Assembly: GCF_020567425.1 (NCBI RefSeq)
Contig: NZ_JAJCVJ010000002.1
Span: 971,068-1,035,067 of the forward strand
Length of the DNA stretch: 64,000 nucleotides
Origin: Salinirubrum litoreum
GTDB taxonomy: Archaea > Halobacteriota > Halobacteria > Halobacteriales > Haloferacaceae
Direction of reading: 5' to 3'
How positions within the stretch are numbered: the stretch's first letter is position 1; each line of letters opens with the position of its first letter. The notes beneath the pieces are model-generated. The model was not told where the DNA came from. It was given only the letters and a program-made list of their open reading frames with translations, and made no database searches. Shown in pieces: positions 8,823-17,412 of the stretch. A program made the translations under genes and the position numbers.

Positions 8823-9012
8823 ATTCTGATAGGTACTGCACCGCAGACAACGACCGCGACAGCACCGCAAACCGCTCCAGCACCGCTACTCGTGCGAGCG
8901 CGAGGAACCGCAACCGCACAGCACAGCACCGCACCTCGTCCTCCCCAGCCTCGGCAGACGCTCTCCGCACCGCCCGCGTCTGCCTCCCTCGCGCGCGTCA
9001 GTCGCGCGCGCC
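8823..9012 (-). repeat. Dispersed structured element, type 2, copy 1
   Basis: Read on the minus strand, this has a 7-bp hairpin (arms 9003-9009 and 8991-8997), then a 9-bp hairpin (8976-8984 with 8953-8961) around a 14-base loop. Next is a core containing GGCTGGGGAGGACGAGGTGC, and then degenerate GCGGTGCTG-type repeats. The plus-strand copy at 34.03-34.30 kb has the same order. In the 9-bp stem three base pairs differ between copies and all are compensated, while the 14-base loop differs at one position. That pattern suggests selection on RNA or DNA secondary structure. Confidence 0.75.
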
Positions 9013-9089
9013 GGGTTCGATACCGAAAGCCCACGCCACCCGGTCACTCGATCACTGTTTCGACAGCCCGAACTCCGACAGGACGCGAT

Positions 9090-9159
9090 CTGCTGGCGAC
9101 CGAAACCGGGCAGTGTCCGAGCGACAGCGAGGACCTGCGCGCAGTTCGGTCGCCAGCAG
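9090..9159. other. Long imperfect hairpin with a perfect 15-bp stem
   Basis: CTGCTGGCGACCGAA (9090-9104) is the exact reverse complement of TTCGGTCGCCAGCAG (9145-9159). Inside, CAG-t-GTCC and GGAC-CTG form a second stem around a 12-base loop. No gene covers it. It could be a small structured RNA, a bidirectional terminator-like structure or a protein-binding palindrome. It has no long T run, so a simple terminator is less likely. Confidence 0.65.
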
Positions 9160-9267
9160 TCGGGGAGGCTCGGGGACCACTGCGACACGCGGAGTTCCAC
9201 CGGGCCGACGATACGCCGAGTGACCACCGGTGACGACACGAATTGAATTTGAATCCGGATCGTACGC

Positions 9268-11241
9268 TTACCCAGTCTTCCCTTCGTCCGCCCGGTGTTC
9301 GGAGATGATCTGATCGACCATCTCGGCCTTCTGTTCCTTCTGGCGCTCCTCGGCCCGCGCCTCCCAGTCGGCGATCACGCCGGCAACGTCGCTCTCGCGG
9401 GCGACCGCCAGTTCGTCCACCTCCTGTATCGTCACGTCCTCGGCCGGTCCCACGGGCACGTCGTTCTCGAACAGCACCTCGTCGGCCGCCTCCGAGATGC
9501 CGCCGTCCCGGATGACGACGCGTGGCTCCTTCTCGGCGAGCAGTTCCGCCGTGCTCCGGCCCGCACCGGAGGCGTCCCGGAGGTACACCACGTCGCCGGC
9601 CGCGATGCCGTACTGCTCGTGGGCCGACTGCACCCCGTCGCGGGTGAACTGCTCGACGACCTTCACCGGTACGAGGTCGCGGTCGCCGGCCACGTCCGCG
9701 AAGTTCGAGTGGTCGAGTTTCCACAGCGCCTTCAGCCGCTCCAGTTTCGACTCAAGTTCGTCGGCACGCTCCGTCTCGTCGGCCAACTCGCGTTCCAGCC
9801 GGTCGGTCTCGCGTTCGAGTCGGCTCACCTCGCGGCGCTCGCGGGCCTCCCGGCGCTCCTCGCGGCGGGCGTCGGAGAGTTCCTCCTTGTACTCCTCGAT
9901 GGTCTCGTCCTTCTCCGAGAGTCGGGCCTTCAGTTCGTCGACGTGCTCCTCCAGTCGCTCGACCTGCGACTCCAGCCGCTTGATCCGCTTCTCCTCGTCG
10001 GTCAGTTCGCGCGGTTCGTGGCTCGACTCCTCCTCCTCGTCGTCCTCCTCGTCCCGGAGGTCCCGCAGGGCCGCCTCGACCGACGACTCCTCGCTCAGGA
10101 CGTGCGCGATGACGTCCCCGCGGTCGAACTCCGGGGGCGTCTTGCGCGTGATCCGGGCGAACTGGTCCTCGTGGGCGTCGAAGGCGTAGAGTGCGGCCGC
10201 CAGCGCGTCGCGTTCGTGGTCGTTCTCGTAGGTCGCGTCCCGCGTCCGGTGGAGTTTCTCGTCGACCGGCAGGTCCGCCTCGGGTGCCCACCCGGCCGCG
10301 TCGAACGACCGCCGGAACTTCTCGACCGTCTCCGGCATCGGAGTCACGTCCGCCGCGATCAGCAGCGGGCGACCGCGCTCGATGATCCACTCGATCACGT
10401 CGGCGCTGTCGGCAGTCCTGCTGGAGAACGTCTCCAGTACGCCGCCGTCGAGATCGACGAGGCCGACGGCCGTGGTCGTGCCGGGGTCGATGCCGACGAT
10501 GACGCGGTCGCGGCGCTGGACGAGCGGTTCGAACTCGATCCCGTCCCGGCGCTCGCGGGTGAGTTCGACCCGCACGTCGCCGGCGCGCTTGTCCGAGACC
10601 GGGATGTCGCTCGGCGGTGCCGAGACGGTGAAGACCGCGTTCGCGTAGCCGCCGTACTTCTCGGTCACGTCCTGTTCGTACGCCAGATTCGCCTCGTCCA
10701 GCTTCGACGCGACGTTTCGCGTCTCCTTCCGGACGTTGCCGTGGATGCGCCGGGTGTAGCGGTCCGACGACCAGCCACCCTTCCCGGTGGATCTGCCCCG
10801 AGAGACCTTCACCTCGGTCGTGTCCGAGAAGGCGGTCACCTCGTGGCCGACGTTGCCAGCCGCGAGTCGCGCGGCGGCCTCGGCCTCCTTCATCGGATCC
10901 TTTCCGTAGGGGACGCCGTGCCTGCTGGCGACACGCGACAGGGGTTCGGGGCGTTCTGCGCCCGTCACCTGCACCAGTCGCGTGGTGTCCGGGAGCGACC
11001 GGAGGAAGCCGACCAGCGCGTCCTTGTCGGCCGCCAGTTCGTACATGTTGTCGGTGGCGACCATCGCCGGCTCCTCGGACTCGATCAGTCGCCGGAGCTT
11101 ACGGTGTGTCACCACGTCTCTGGTGATCTCACCGTCGTTCAGCATCACGAGCGCGTAGGAGGGGGAATCACCGCGCACGTCGCCGCTCTGGATGTCTACT
11201 CCGAACACGAGCGACCCGAGCGCAGTCGTCCGGCTGTTCAC
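9268..11241 (-). CDS. DUF460 (COG2433) RNase H-fold protein with coiled coil
   Basis: 657 residues. The N-terminal third and the VIVGIDPGTTTAVGLVDL region (about 255-272) form a RuvC/YqgF-like RNase H fold. The run ERDALAAALYAFDAHEDQF is the conserved family segment. Residues about 410-520 are a highly charged coiled coil of Glu/Arg heptads (RLESQVERLEEHVDELKARL). The C-terminal domain includes DGVQSAHEQYGIAAGDVVYL and VVIRDGG. The start is GTG at 11241 (MNSRTTALGSLVFGVDI). The family is widespread in Archaea and is annotated as an RNase H-like nuclease of unknown function. DNA/RNA structure processing is the usual guess. It lies between rnz and ligA on the same strand, with large gaps. Confidence 0.93.
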   Translation of the reverse strand: MNSRTTALGSLVFGVDIQSGDVRGDSPSYALVMLNDGEITRDVVTHRKLRRLIESEEPAMVATDNMYELAADKDALVGFLRSLPDTTRLVQVTGAERPEPLSRVASRHGVPYGKDPMKEAEAAARLAAGNVGHEVTAFSDTTEVKVSRGRSTGKGGWSSDRYTRRIHGNVRKETRNVASKLDEANLAYEQDVTEKYGGYANAVFTVSAPPSDIPVSDKRAGDVRVELTRERRDGIEFEPLVQRRDRVIVGIDPGTTTAVGLVDLDGGVLETFSSRTADSADVIEWIIERGRPLLIAADVTPMPETVEKFRRSFDAAGWAPEADLPVDEKLHRTRDATYENDHERDALAAALYAFDAHEDQFARITRKTPPEFDRGDVIAHVLSEESSVEAALRDLRDEEDDEEEESSHEPRELTDEEKRIKRLESQVERLEEHVDELKARLSEKDETIEEYKEELSDARREERREARERREVSRLERETDRLERELADETERADELESKLERLKALWKLDHSNFADVAGDRDLVPVKVVEQFTRDGVQSAHEQYGIAAGDVVYLRDASGAGRSTAELLAEKEPRVVIRDGGISEAADEVLFENDVPVGPAEDVTIQEVDELAVARESDVAGVIADWEARAEERQKEQKAEMVDQIISEHRADEGKTG

Positions 11242-11317
11242 AACCGTGGTAAGGCGTGACTGGATTTATACTCCACGGCGAGGTTGCCCGGCTGTCCTCG
11301 TGGAAAAATCGAGCGTC

Positions 11318-11416
11318 GGGGACCCGCTACGTCGACCGCACGTCGGCGTCGGGGACTCGCTACGTCGACCGCACGTCGGCGTCGGGGACTCGCTACGTCG
11401 ACCGCACGTCGGCGTC
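11318..11416. repeat. Three tandem 33-bp units at the rnz 3' end
   Basis: The units 11318-11350, 11351-11383 and 11384-11416 are 33 bp each; the first differs from the others at one base (CCGC for TCGC). On the minus strand each unit encodes PDADVRST, a stop and two more codons. The rnz stop at 11393-11395 lies in the first unit the gene enters, and the other two units are untranslated duplicates of its tail. There are no spacers, so this is not a CRISPR. Confidence 0.9.
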
Positions 11417-12337
11417 GGGGTACGGCACCTCGACCTTCTGCCCGTCGTCGGCGACGAACAGGTCGCCGTCGAAGACGCGGCGAGCCTCCTCGGCGAGTCG
11501 GGAGGCGTCACCCGCGTACCGCGAGGAGATGTGCGTCAGCGCCAGTTGTCGGACGTTCGCGTCCCGTGCGATCTCGGCGGCCTCGCGGGCGGTCGAGTGC
11601 CCGGTACTCCGGGCGCGACCGGTCTCGTCGCTGGCGAAGGTCGCGTCGTGGATCAGCAGGTCGGCGTTCTCGGCGATCCGGGTGGTACTGGACAACGGGC
11701 GCGTGTCGCCGGTGTAGACCAGCGTTCTGCCGGGGCGTGGCTCGCCCACGACCTGCTCGGGGTGGATCACGCGCCCGTCGTCCAGTTCGACCGACTCGCC
11801 CCGGTGGAGCTTCCCGTAGGCCGGTCCCGGCGGAATCTCCAACTCCTGTTCTGCTTTCTCGCGGTCGAACCGGCCCTTCCGGTCGTCCTCCGTCAGGACG
11901 TACCCCTGCGACCGGGTGCGGTGTTCGGTCCGGAACGCGCGCACCTCGTAGTCGTCGCCCGAGAGCGCGACCGCGCCGGGCTGAACCTCGTTGATCCGGA
12001 CCGGGTAGCTCGGCTGGTGGCCGCCGGCGTGGATCAGACTCTCGATGTGGTTGCGCGTGTTCGGCGGGCAGTGGATGGCGACCGGGTCGTCGCGGTCGGT
12101 GAAGTCCCACGACTGGATCAGCCCCGGAATCCCGAGAACGTGATCGCCGTGGAGGTGCGTGACGAACAGGTGGGAGACGCCGAAGCCGGTGCCGAATCGC
12201 ATCATCTGTCGCTGGGTCCCCTCGCCGCAGTCGAACAGCAGGTCGTCGCCCTCGCGGTTGACGAAGACGGCGCTGGGGGCACGCTCGGTGGTCGGCACCG
12301 CCGCACTCGTTCCGAGGAACGTCACGCGAAGCGACAT
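11393..12337 (-). CDS. rnz: Ribonuclease Z
   Basis: 314 residues, the short RNase Z form. MSLRVTFLGTSAAVPT begins the MBL fold. THLHGDHVLGIPGL (60-73) is the zinc-binding motif, FRTEHRTRSQGY matches the family's flexible-arm neighbourhood, YTGDTRP supplies the bridging Asp, and LTHISSRY supplies the last His. It removes the 3' trailer of tRNA precursors and works in the cytoplasm as a dimer. The ATG at 12337 gives the canonical start. The last codons, encoding PDADVRST, fall in a three-copy 33-bp tandem repeat, so the extreme C-terminus may have been reshaped by slippage. Neighbours are DUF460 downstream and a divergent surface lipoprotein upstream. Confidence 0.96.
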   Translation of the reverse strand: MSLRVTFLGTSAAVPTTERAPSAVFVNREGDDLLFDCGEGTQRQMMRFGTGFGVSHLFVTHLHGDHVLGIPGLIQSWDFTDRDDPVAIHCPPNTRNHIESLIHAGGHQPSYPVRINEVQPGAVALSGDDYEVRAFRTEHRTRSQGYVLTEDDRKGRFDREKAEQELEIPPGPAYGKLHRGESVELDDGRVIHPEQVVGEPRPGRTLVYTGDTRPLSSTTRIAENADLLIHDATFASDETGRARSTGHSTAREAAEIARDANVRQLALTHISSRYAGDASRLAEEARRVFDGDLFVADDGQKVEVPYPDADVRST

Positions 12338-12455
12338 GGTTCCCCGTGTGCGGGGCAGGGGTTTACCCGCTTCGGAACGCCGAGGGAGTGAGCCGCCAGC
12401 GACGACGACCGCATCCCGAACAACGCTTTTGCTCGCTGACGACGACGGTACTGCC

Positions 12456-13907
12456 ATGACCCGCCGTGCGCTCCTCCTCGCCCTGCTCGTGGTCCTCGCT
12501 GGCTGTGCCAACGTCTCGCCGACCGGGGAGTACCAGGACCCCGACGACTGGCAGTGGCCCGACGACCCCCCGACCGACCGCCTCGGCTGGGAGGCGGGCT
12601 ACTGGTACAACGAGTCCATCGACGTCGACCAGTCCGACGGCCTGAGCGAGGCCGAACGCGAGGCGTTCGTCGCCCGGACGATGGCCCGGATCGAGGTGAT
12701 CCGCGACCTGGAGTTCACCGAGACGGTCCCGGTCGAGGTCATCTCGCGGGCCGAGTACCGCGAGGAGTTCGACTTCGGCGCGAGCGACGACGAGGAGTTC
12801 GTGGCCTGGAACGACCAGGTGTGGGAAGCCCTGCTGATCGTCGGCGAGAACAGCCGAACCGACGACGAACTCGGCGAACTGTACGGCAGCTCCGTCCTCG
12901 GGTTCTACTCCTCCTCTCGCGACGAGATCGTGATCGTCAGCGACTCGCCGACGCCGGCCATCGACCGGGGGACGCTGGCGCACGAACTCGTCCACGCTCT
13001 CCAGGACCAGCAGTTCGGTCTCGGCGGGAGTTTCGAGACGCAGGACGCCCAACTCGCCAGAAACGGGATCGTCGAGGGTGACGCCCGCTACGTCGAGCGA
13101 CTCTACCTCTCGCGGTGCGGCGACGAGTGGGACTGCGTGCCGACTCCACAGTCTGGCGGCGGTGGCGGTGACGGGGATTCCGACGACAGCGGTGACACCG
13201 AGAGCGGCACCGACGACAGCAGCGGGAGCGACGGGGACGGCCAGCAGTCCCCCAGCCAGCCGAACCTCGGACTCTACCTGACGATCTACCAGCCGTACAG
13301 CGACGGGCCGAACTTCGTCCACACGCTCTACCAGCAGGGCGGCTGGGACGCCGTGAACGCGGTCTACGACGAGATGCCCGCGAGCACCGAGCAGACGATC
13401 CACCCGGCGAAGTACCCCGACGAGCGACCGGTCGAGGTGACGATTCCGGACCGTTCGGCGGCCGACTGGTCGCGGTTCGACCGCGACCCGGTCGGCGACA
13501 CGGTGGGCGAGGCGTCGCTGTACGCCACGTTCTGGTACCAGCGGTACACCGACCGGGACGACCTCAGACAGAACACCGGCGCGTTCTCCGATCTGAACTA
13601 CAACACCAGCGTCACGGCCGGGTGGGCCGGCGACCTCGTGGTCCCCTACCGGAGCGACGCGGGCGAGTACGGCTACGTCTTCCGGACCGAGTGGGACAGC
13701 CCCGCCGACGCACGGGAGTTCCACGACGCCTACACGACGACGCTGACGCTCATGCTCGGCGGCGAGGAGGTCCGCCCCGGCGTCTACCGCGTGCCGGACG
13801 ACCGGCCCTTCGGTGACGCCTTCCGCGTCACCCGCGACGGGACGACCGTGACCGTCGTGAACGCGCCCGAGGTCGGGCAACTGGACTCTGTCCACCGGGC
13901 GGAGTGA
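12456..13907 (+). CDS. Hvo_1808-like surface lipoprotein with HExxH motif
   Basis: 483 residues with a Sec-type lipoprotein signal MTRRALLLALLVVLAGC (lipid Cys at 17). AHELVHALQDQQF (175-187) has the HExxH zinc motif, and a Glu in NGIVEGDARY (207) lies 27 residues beyond the second His, as in gluzincin-like folds. A Gly/Asp/Ser-rich linker (about 231-265) separates this half from a second domain rich in Tyr and Trp. The family matches haloarchaeal Hvo_1808-type surface proteins as I remember them. Metalloprotease activity is plausible from the motif but unproven. A Cys pair (CGDEWDC) precedes the linker. It is divergent from rnz and followed by the nicotinate phosphoribosyltransferase gene. 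Confidence 0.85.
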   Translation: MTRRALLLALLVVLAGCANVSPTGEYQDPDDWQWPDDPPTDRLGWEAGYWYNESIDVDQSDGLSEAEREAFVARTMARIEVIRDLEFTETVPVEVISRAEYREEFDFGASDDEEFVAWNDQVWEALLIVGENSRTDDELGELYGSSVLGFYSSSRDEIVIVSDSPTPAIDRGTLAHELVHALQDQQFGLGGSFETQDAQLARNGIVEGDARYVERLYLSRCGDEWDCVPTPQSGGGGGDGDSDDSGDTESGTDDSSGSDGDGQQSPSQPNLGLYLTIYQPYSDGPNFVHTLYQQGGWDAVNAVYDEMPASTEQTIHPAKYPDERPVEVTIPDRSAADWSRFDRDPVGDTVGEASLYATFWYQRYTDRDDLRQNTGAFSDLNYNTSVTAGWAGDLVVPYRSDAGEYGYVFRTEWDSPADAREFHDAYTTTLTLMLGGEEVRPGVYRVPDDRPFGDAFRVTRDGTTVTVVNAPEVGQLDSVHRAE

Positions 13908-13968
13908 CGGTCGGCCCCGACGCGACCGAAGACGAATCCTCTTCGACGACCGGAACCGAACGGGAGAC

Positions 13969-13975
13969 CTTTTTC
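13969..13975 (+). promoter_or_regulatory. TATA-like box of the nicotinate phosphoribosyltransferase gene
   Basis: CTTTTTC lies about 28 bases before the ATG at 14000, the spacing expected for a leaderless haloarchaeal transcript. This supports the ATG at 14000 rather than an upstream GTG. Confidence 0.55.
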
Positions 13976-13999
13976 AGCGTCCCGGTCGAAGCGCGAGCG

Positions 14000-15166
14000 A
14001 TGACGGACTTCGACATCGTCGGGCCGGACGCCATCGCGTCGGGCCGTGCCACCGACGCCTACTTCGAGCGGACGGAGACCACCCTCCGGCACGCCGGCCG
14101 GAATCCGACGGTCGTCGCCGAGGTGACGGCCGACCAGTTCCCCGACGGCGACTACGAACTGCTCGCCGGGGTGAGAGACGCCGTCCACCTGCTCGAAGAC
14201 CTGCCGGTGGACGTGGACGCCGTCCCCGCAGGACGCCTGTTCGACGGCGGCCCGGTGATGCGCATCGAGGGCAACTACCTCGACTTCGCGCGCTACGAGA
14301 CCTCCTTACTCGGCTTCCTCTCGCACGCCAGCGGGGTCGCCACCGCCGCACTCGACGTGCGCCGGGCCGCCCCCGAGTCGTCGGTGCTCTCCTTCGGCGC
14401 GCGCCACGTCCACCCCTCCATCGCTGGCATGGTCGAACGCTCGGCACTGCTGGCGGGACTCGACGGCTTCTCCCACGTCGCGGCCGGAGACGTGCTCGGC
14501 CGGGAGGCCGGCGGCACGATGCCCCACGCGCTGGTGATCTGTTTCGGTCGTGGAAACCAGGAGGACGCGTGGGAAGCCTTCGACGAGGCGGTGCCCGAGG
14601 ACGTGCCGCGCGTCGCACTGTGTGACACCTACAGCGACGAGAAGGACGAGGCGCTCCGGGCGGCCCGGACGCTCGGCGACCGCCTCGACAGCATCCGACT
14701 GGACACGACCAGTTCCCGCAGGGGCGACTTCCGGCACATCCTCAGGGAGACGCGCTGGGAACTGGACGTGAACGGCTTCGAGGACGTGGACCTGTTCGTC
14801 TCCGGCGGTCTCGGCCCGGCGGACCTCCGGCACCTCCGCGAGTACGCCGACGGCTTCGGTGTCGGCGGCTACGTCTCGAACGCCGATCCGGTCGACTTCG
14901 CGCTGGACATCGTCGAGATCGAGGGCGAACCGGCCGCGAAACGCGGGAAACTCTCGGGCGCGAAGGAGGTCTACCGAACCGCCGACGGCGGCCACCACGT
15001 CGGCCTGCGCGGGAAAGCAGGCCCCGAGGACGGCGAGGCCCTGCTCCAGCCAGTGCTCCGTGACGGCGACCTCGTCGTCGACTTCGACCTGTCGCTGGAC
15101 GCCGGCATCGACCGGGCCGGCGAGGACGCGGCACGAACCGGCTACGGCGACGAGTTCGAGGCGTAG
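14000..15166 (+). CDS. Nicotinate phosphoribosyltransferase
   Basis: 388 residues, the short archaeal form. GPVMRIEGNYLDFARYETSL, SFGARHVHP (the phosphoribosyltransferase His region), DTYSDEKDE, VFVSGGL-type VDLFVSGGLGPADLR and GYVSNADPVDF match the NAPRTase/quinolinate phosphoribosyltransferase barrel. It converts nicotinate and PRPP to nicotinate mononucleotide in the NAD salvage (Preiss-Handler) pathway, coupled to ATP hydrolysis in characterised members. The ATG at 14000 follows a TATA-like box by 28 bases. It stands alone between a lipoprotein gene and a zinc-finger gene on the opposite strand. Confidence 0.93.
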   Translation: MTDFDIVGPDAIASGRATDAYFERTETTLRHAGRNPTVVAEVTADQFPDGDYELLAGVRDAVHLLEDLPVDVDAVPAGRLFDGGPVMRIEGNYLDFARYETSLLGFLSHASGVATAALDVRRAAPESSVLSFGARHVHPSIAGMVERSALLAGLDGFSHVAAGDVLGREAGGTMPHALVICFGRGNQEDAWEAFDEAVPEDVPRVALCDTYSDEKDEALRAARTLGDRLDSIRLDTTSSRRGDFRHILRETRWELDVNGFEDVDLFVSGGLGPADLRHLREYADGFGVGGYVSNADPVDFALDIVEIEGEPAAKRGKLSGAKEVYRTADGGHHVGLRGKAGPEDGEALLQPVLRDGDLVVDFDLSLDAGIDRAGEDAARTGYGDEFEA

Positions 15167-15181
15167 TCTGCGACCCGACTG

Positions 15182-15227
15182 CCGAGTCGGCGGCGGTCTC
15201 AGTACCGAGTCGGCGGCGGTCTCAGCA
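15182..15227. repeat. Two 23-bp direct repeats at a convergent gene end
   Basis: CCGAGTCGGCGGCGGTCTCA with a three-base tail occurs at 15182-15204 and 15205-15227, head to tail, with one mismatch near the end. It sits between the converging NAPRTase and zinc-finger genes and covers the stop of the latter. It looks like a slippage duplication. Confidence 0.7.
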
Positions 15228-15443
15228 GGCACACCCGGTCGACCCGGGTGATCGCTCGAACGTCATCGCGTCGCCGCACTCGGGGCAGTCCGGCGTCGCC
15301 TCGCCGTCGACCTCGAAGTCCGGAACGCGCTCCGCGCAGTCGTGACACCAGTAGGCCCCCGTCGACTCCTGTGTCCCCGTGCCCCGGTCGGTGGACTGCG
15401 TCGAGGCCGCCAGCGTCTCCTTCACCGTGCTGAACAGTCCCAT
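15222..15443 (-). CDS. Small zinc-finger protein
   Basis: 73 residues starting MGLFSTVKETL. WCHDC and CPECGD form a four-Cys zinc ribbon, the pattern of haloarchaeal small CPxCG-related zinc-finger proteins, and the C-terminus ends in a further Cys pair (GCAC). The start at 15443 is favoured because a TATA-like GTTTTATG (minus strand, around 15467-15474) lies 28 bases upstream; an ATG at 15470 would add nine residues. Such micro-proteins often act in regulation or biofilm and motility control. Nothing here shows which. Confidence 0.82.
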   Translation of the reverse strand: MGLFSTVKETLAASTQSTDRGTGTQESTGAYWCHDCAERVPDFEVDGEATPDCPECGDAMTFERSPGSTGCAC

Positions 15444-15539
15444 GTGACTATCTGCCGTGTTTTCGGTCATAAAACCCCGGACGGTCGTCCGTGCCGCACG
15501 CACGAGCGTCGACCCCGGCGGTCCAGTGAGAACAGGCGG

Positions 15540-15950
15540 CTACGTCACGTCGTCGGCCAGCGCGTCCAGTGCCCGCCGGAGTTCTCCCCGGCGTTTCCAC
15601 GCCGCGATCCGGTCGGTGACGACAGCGAGTGGAAGGCCGAGACTCACCGCCGACCGCGCGGTGACGACCGAGCCGTCGTCTTTCGGTGCGACAGAGAGCC
15701 ACGTCTCCATCGCGTCGAAGGGGCCGCCCGCGCCGGCCTGTTCGTAGTACCAGCCGTCCTCGCGTGACTCGAAGTGGAGCGTGAGTTCCAGCCCTCGCGC
15801 ACCGGCGGTGACGAGCGTCCCGTGCTCGGTGTCGGTCGTCTCCCGGACCGTGAAACTCCCCTCGTACTCGACCACGGCGGTCGGCGTGAGCGCCCGGCGG
15901 ACTGCTGTCGGCGTCGCCGGGACGAACCGCTCGACCGTCACCTCGCGCAT
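15540..15950 (-). CDS. SRPBCC (START-like) family protein
   Basis: 136 residues. MREVTVERFVPATPTAVRRAL, an antiparallel beta core (YEGSFTVRET, LELTLHFES, DGWYYEQAGAGGPFDAMETW) and a C-terminal helix (RRGELRRALDALADDV) give the helix-grip fold that binds hydrophobic ligands. It would be cytoplasmic. The ligand and function are unknown. It follows the small membrane gene on the same strand with a 46-base gap. Confidence 0.85.
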   Translation of the reverse strand: MREVTVERFVPATPTAVRRALTPTAVVEYEGSFTVRETTDTEHGTLVTAGARGLELTLHFESREDGWYYEQAGAGGPFDAMETWLSVAPKDDGSVVTARSAVSLGLPLAVVTDRIAAWKRRGELRRALDALADDVT

Positions 15951-15996
15951 ACCGGGCGGTGGGTGGCCGGGGTCAAAAAGCCGGAGCCTCCCGGCG

Positions 15997-16314
15997 TCAC
16001 AACAGCAGAGGGACCGCCAGCAGAATCGTCACCAGTGTCAGGAGGAGCGTGACGTAGAAGAGCTGTTTGAGCCGTGCTTCGGGAGGCAGTTCGCTCCTGA
16101 TCTCCGGGCGGGCGCGCCGGACGAGTCGGTGGTACGCGAGCGCAGTCGTGCCGACACAGACGACGCCGGAGACGACGAGACTCTCCCGCAGGGGGACGCC
16201 GAGTGCGCCGAGGTAGATCGGCCCGAAGGAGAAACAGACGAGAAACGCCGAGGCTCCGACGACGAGGAAGGGGACCGGATCGACCGCCGTGCCCTGGTCG
16301 TTGCGCAACTGCAC
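15997..16314 (-). CDS. Three-helix membrane protein
   Basis: 105 residues starting at GTG 16314. Two transmembrane segments lie near the N-terminus (about 14-37 and 43-62), then comes a charged cytoplasmic-looking loop (HRLVRRARPEIRSELPPEARL) and a C-terminal Leu/Val-rich helix (about 88-105). I recognise no family. It is divergent from the 59-residue membrane protein across 58 bases and probably shares a transcript with the SRPBCC gene. Confidence 0.7.
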   Translation of the reverse strand: MQLRNDQGTAVDPVPFLVVGASAFLVCFSFGPIYLGALGVPLRESLVVSGVVCVGTTALAYHRLVRRARPEIRSELPPEARLKQLFYVTLLLTLVTILLAVPLLL

Positions 16315-16372
16315 ACCGGAGCGTGGGACCGGATCACAAAGAAGCTAAGTGCCGGCGCGGGGCATCGCCGGT

Positions 16373-16552
16373 ATGGCCGACTCACAGGGCGACCCGCGCG
16401 TGCTGTTCGTGATGAACCTCGTGTTGTCGTCGGTGTTCGCCGGGGTGGTGATCTGGGGGCTGTCGTTCATCGACGTGGTCGCGTTCTCGTGGGTTCGGGT
16501 CGTCGGCCTCGCGCTTCTCCTGATGGCGATCACCTACGTCGTGACGCGGTGA
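16373..16552 (+). CDS. Small two-helix membrane protein
   Basis: 59 residues, [15 protein letters not shown] then two transmembrane helices (about 11-34 and 38-56) joined by a short DVVAFSWVR turn. It matches the many short haloarchaeal membrane proteins of unknown role. The ATG at 16373 is used because the in-frame ATG 24 bases earlier would fall at the predicted transcription start, with AGCTAAG about 30 bases upstream as a weak TATA box. The gene precedes upp by 85 bases, but upp has its own promoter. Confidence 0.75.
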   Translation: MADSQGDPRVLFVMNLVLSSVFAGVVIWGLSFIDVVAFSWVRVVGLALLLMAITYVVTR

Positions 16553-16606
16553 CAGGTGTCGGCCGGGGAGCGCGAGACGCTCGCACGCGGCCAGCGTCCC
16601 ACACAG

Positions 16607-16613
16607 TTTTAAA
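16607..16613 (+). promoter_or_regulatory. TATA box of upp
   Basis: TTTTAAA is centred 28 bases before the upp ATG at 16638, fitting a leaderless transcript. Confidence 0.75.
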
Positions 16614-16637
16614 CGGTCGCACGCCGCCGGTTCGAGT

Positions 16638-17315
16638 ATGGCCATCGAAGATCGCGGCGAAGCGTACCTCGTCACCCACGCACTCGCCAAGCACACGCTG
16701 ACGAAGATTCGGGACGTGAACACCGCGCAGGTCGCCTTCCGGAAGGGCCTCGTCAAACTCGGCCGGATCGCGGGCTACGAGATCATCGACGGCGCGATGG
16801 AGACCGAGTACGTCTCGGTCGAGACGCCCCTCGCCGAGACGACCGGCGAGCAGGTCCGCGGACTGGACGACGTGGTCATCATCAACGTCCTCCGGGCCGC
16901 CACGCCGTTCGTCGAGGGTCTCCTGAAGGCGTTCCCGCGGGCGAAGCAGGGCGTCATCTCGGCCGGCCGCGACGAGGAAGCCGGGATGAACGACGACGGC
17001 GAGTTCCCGATCACCATCGACTACGTGAAACTGCCGGAGATCACCGAGGACGACACCGTGATCGTCGCCGACCCGATGCTGGCGACCGGGTCGACGATGT
17101 GTACCGTCCTCGACCACGTGACCGACGAACAACCCGACCCGGAAGACCTGTTCGTGCTCTCGGCCGTCTCCGCGCCCGACGGCCTCCTGCGCGTCGGCGA
17201 GCAGTTCCCGCAGGCCGACCTGCTGACGGTCGCCATCGACGACCACCTCGACGACGACGGCTTCATCGTCCCCGGTCTCGGCGACGCGGGTGACCGCGCC
17301 TTCCGGACGAAGTGA
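16638..17315 (+). CDS. upp: Uracil phosphoribosyltransferase
   Basis: 225 residues, the expected length. [19 protein letters not shown] carries the conserved Arg of the flexible loop. [14 protein letters not shown] (142-155) is the PRPP-binding motif. The C-terminal [10 protein letters not shown] holds the uracil-binding segment. It makes UMP from uracil and PRPP in pyrimidine salvage and is cytoplasmic. The ATG follows a strong TATA box at leaderless spacing. The neighbours (a zinc-finger protein and GAPDH) show no pathway link. Confidence 0.97.
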   Translation: MAIEDRGEAYLVTHALAKHTLTKIRDVNTAQVAFRKGLVKLGRIAGYEIIDGAMETEYVSVETPLAETTGEQVRGLDDVVIINVLRAATPFVEGLLKAFPRAKQGVISAGRDEEAGMNDDGEFPITIDYVKLPEITEDDTVIVADPMLATGSTMCTVLDHVTDEQPDPEDLFVLSAVSAPDGLLRVGEQFPQADLLTVAIDDHLDDDGFIVPGLGDAGDRAFRTK

Positions 17316-17412
17316 GCCGTGCCGACGACCGCGACTGGTGGCCGCGCTACCCGGACGACGGTCGTCTGACGCGGCACAAACGACTTTACACCCCCGCACG
17401 TCACGTGTCCAC

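Larger units (their letters stand above)
8738..9267. other. 530-base gap between ligA and the DUF460 gene
   Basis: This gap holds no convincing gene. The open frames in it are Arg/Ala/Ser-rich and lie across repeat sequence. It holds two separate items: a minus-strand copy of a repeat family that also occurs at about 34.03-34.30 kb, and a 70-base hairpin at 9090-9159. An AT-richer stretch near 9239-9256 precedes the end of the DUF460 gene. The ligA promoter must lie at its left end, but I see no clear TATA box there. Confidence 0.7.

Noticed and set aside
8804-9233. Overlapping plus-strand open frames of about 140 codons upstream of ligA
   Set aside because: They cross the type 2 element and the hairpin, are Arg/Ala/Ser-rich, match nothing, and arise because high G+C leaves few stops.
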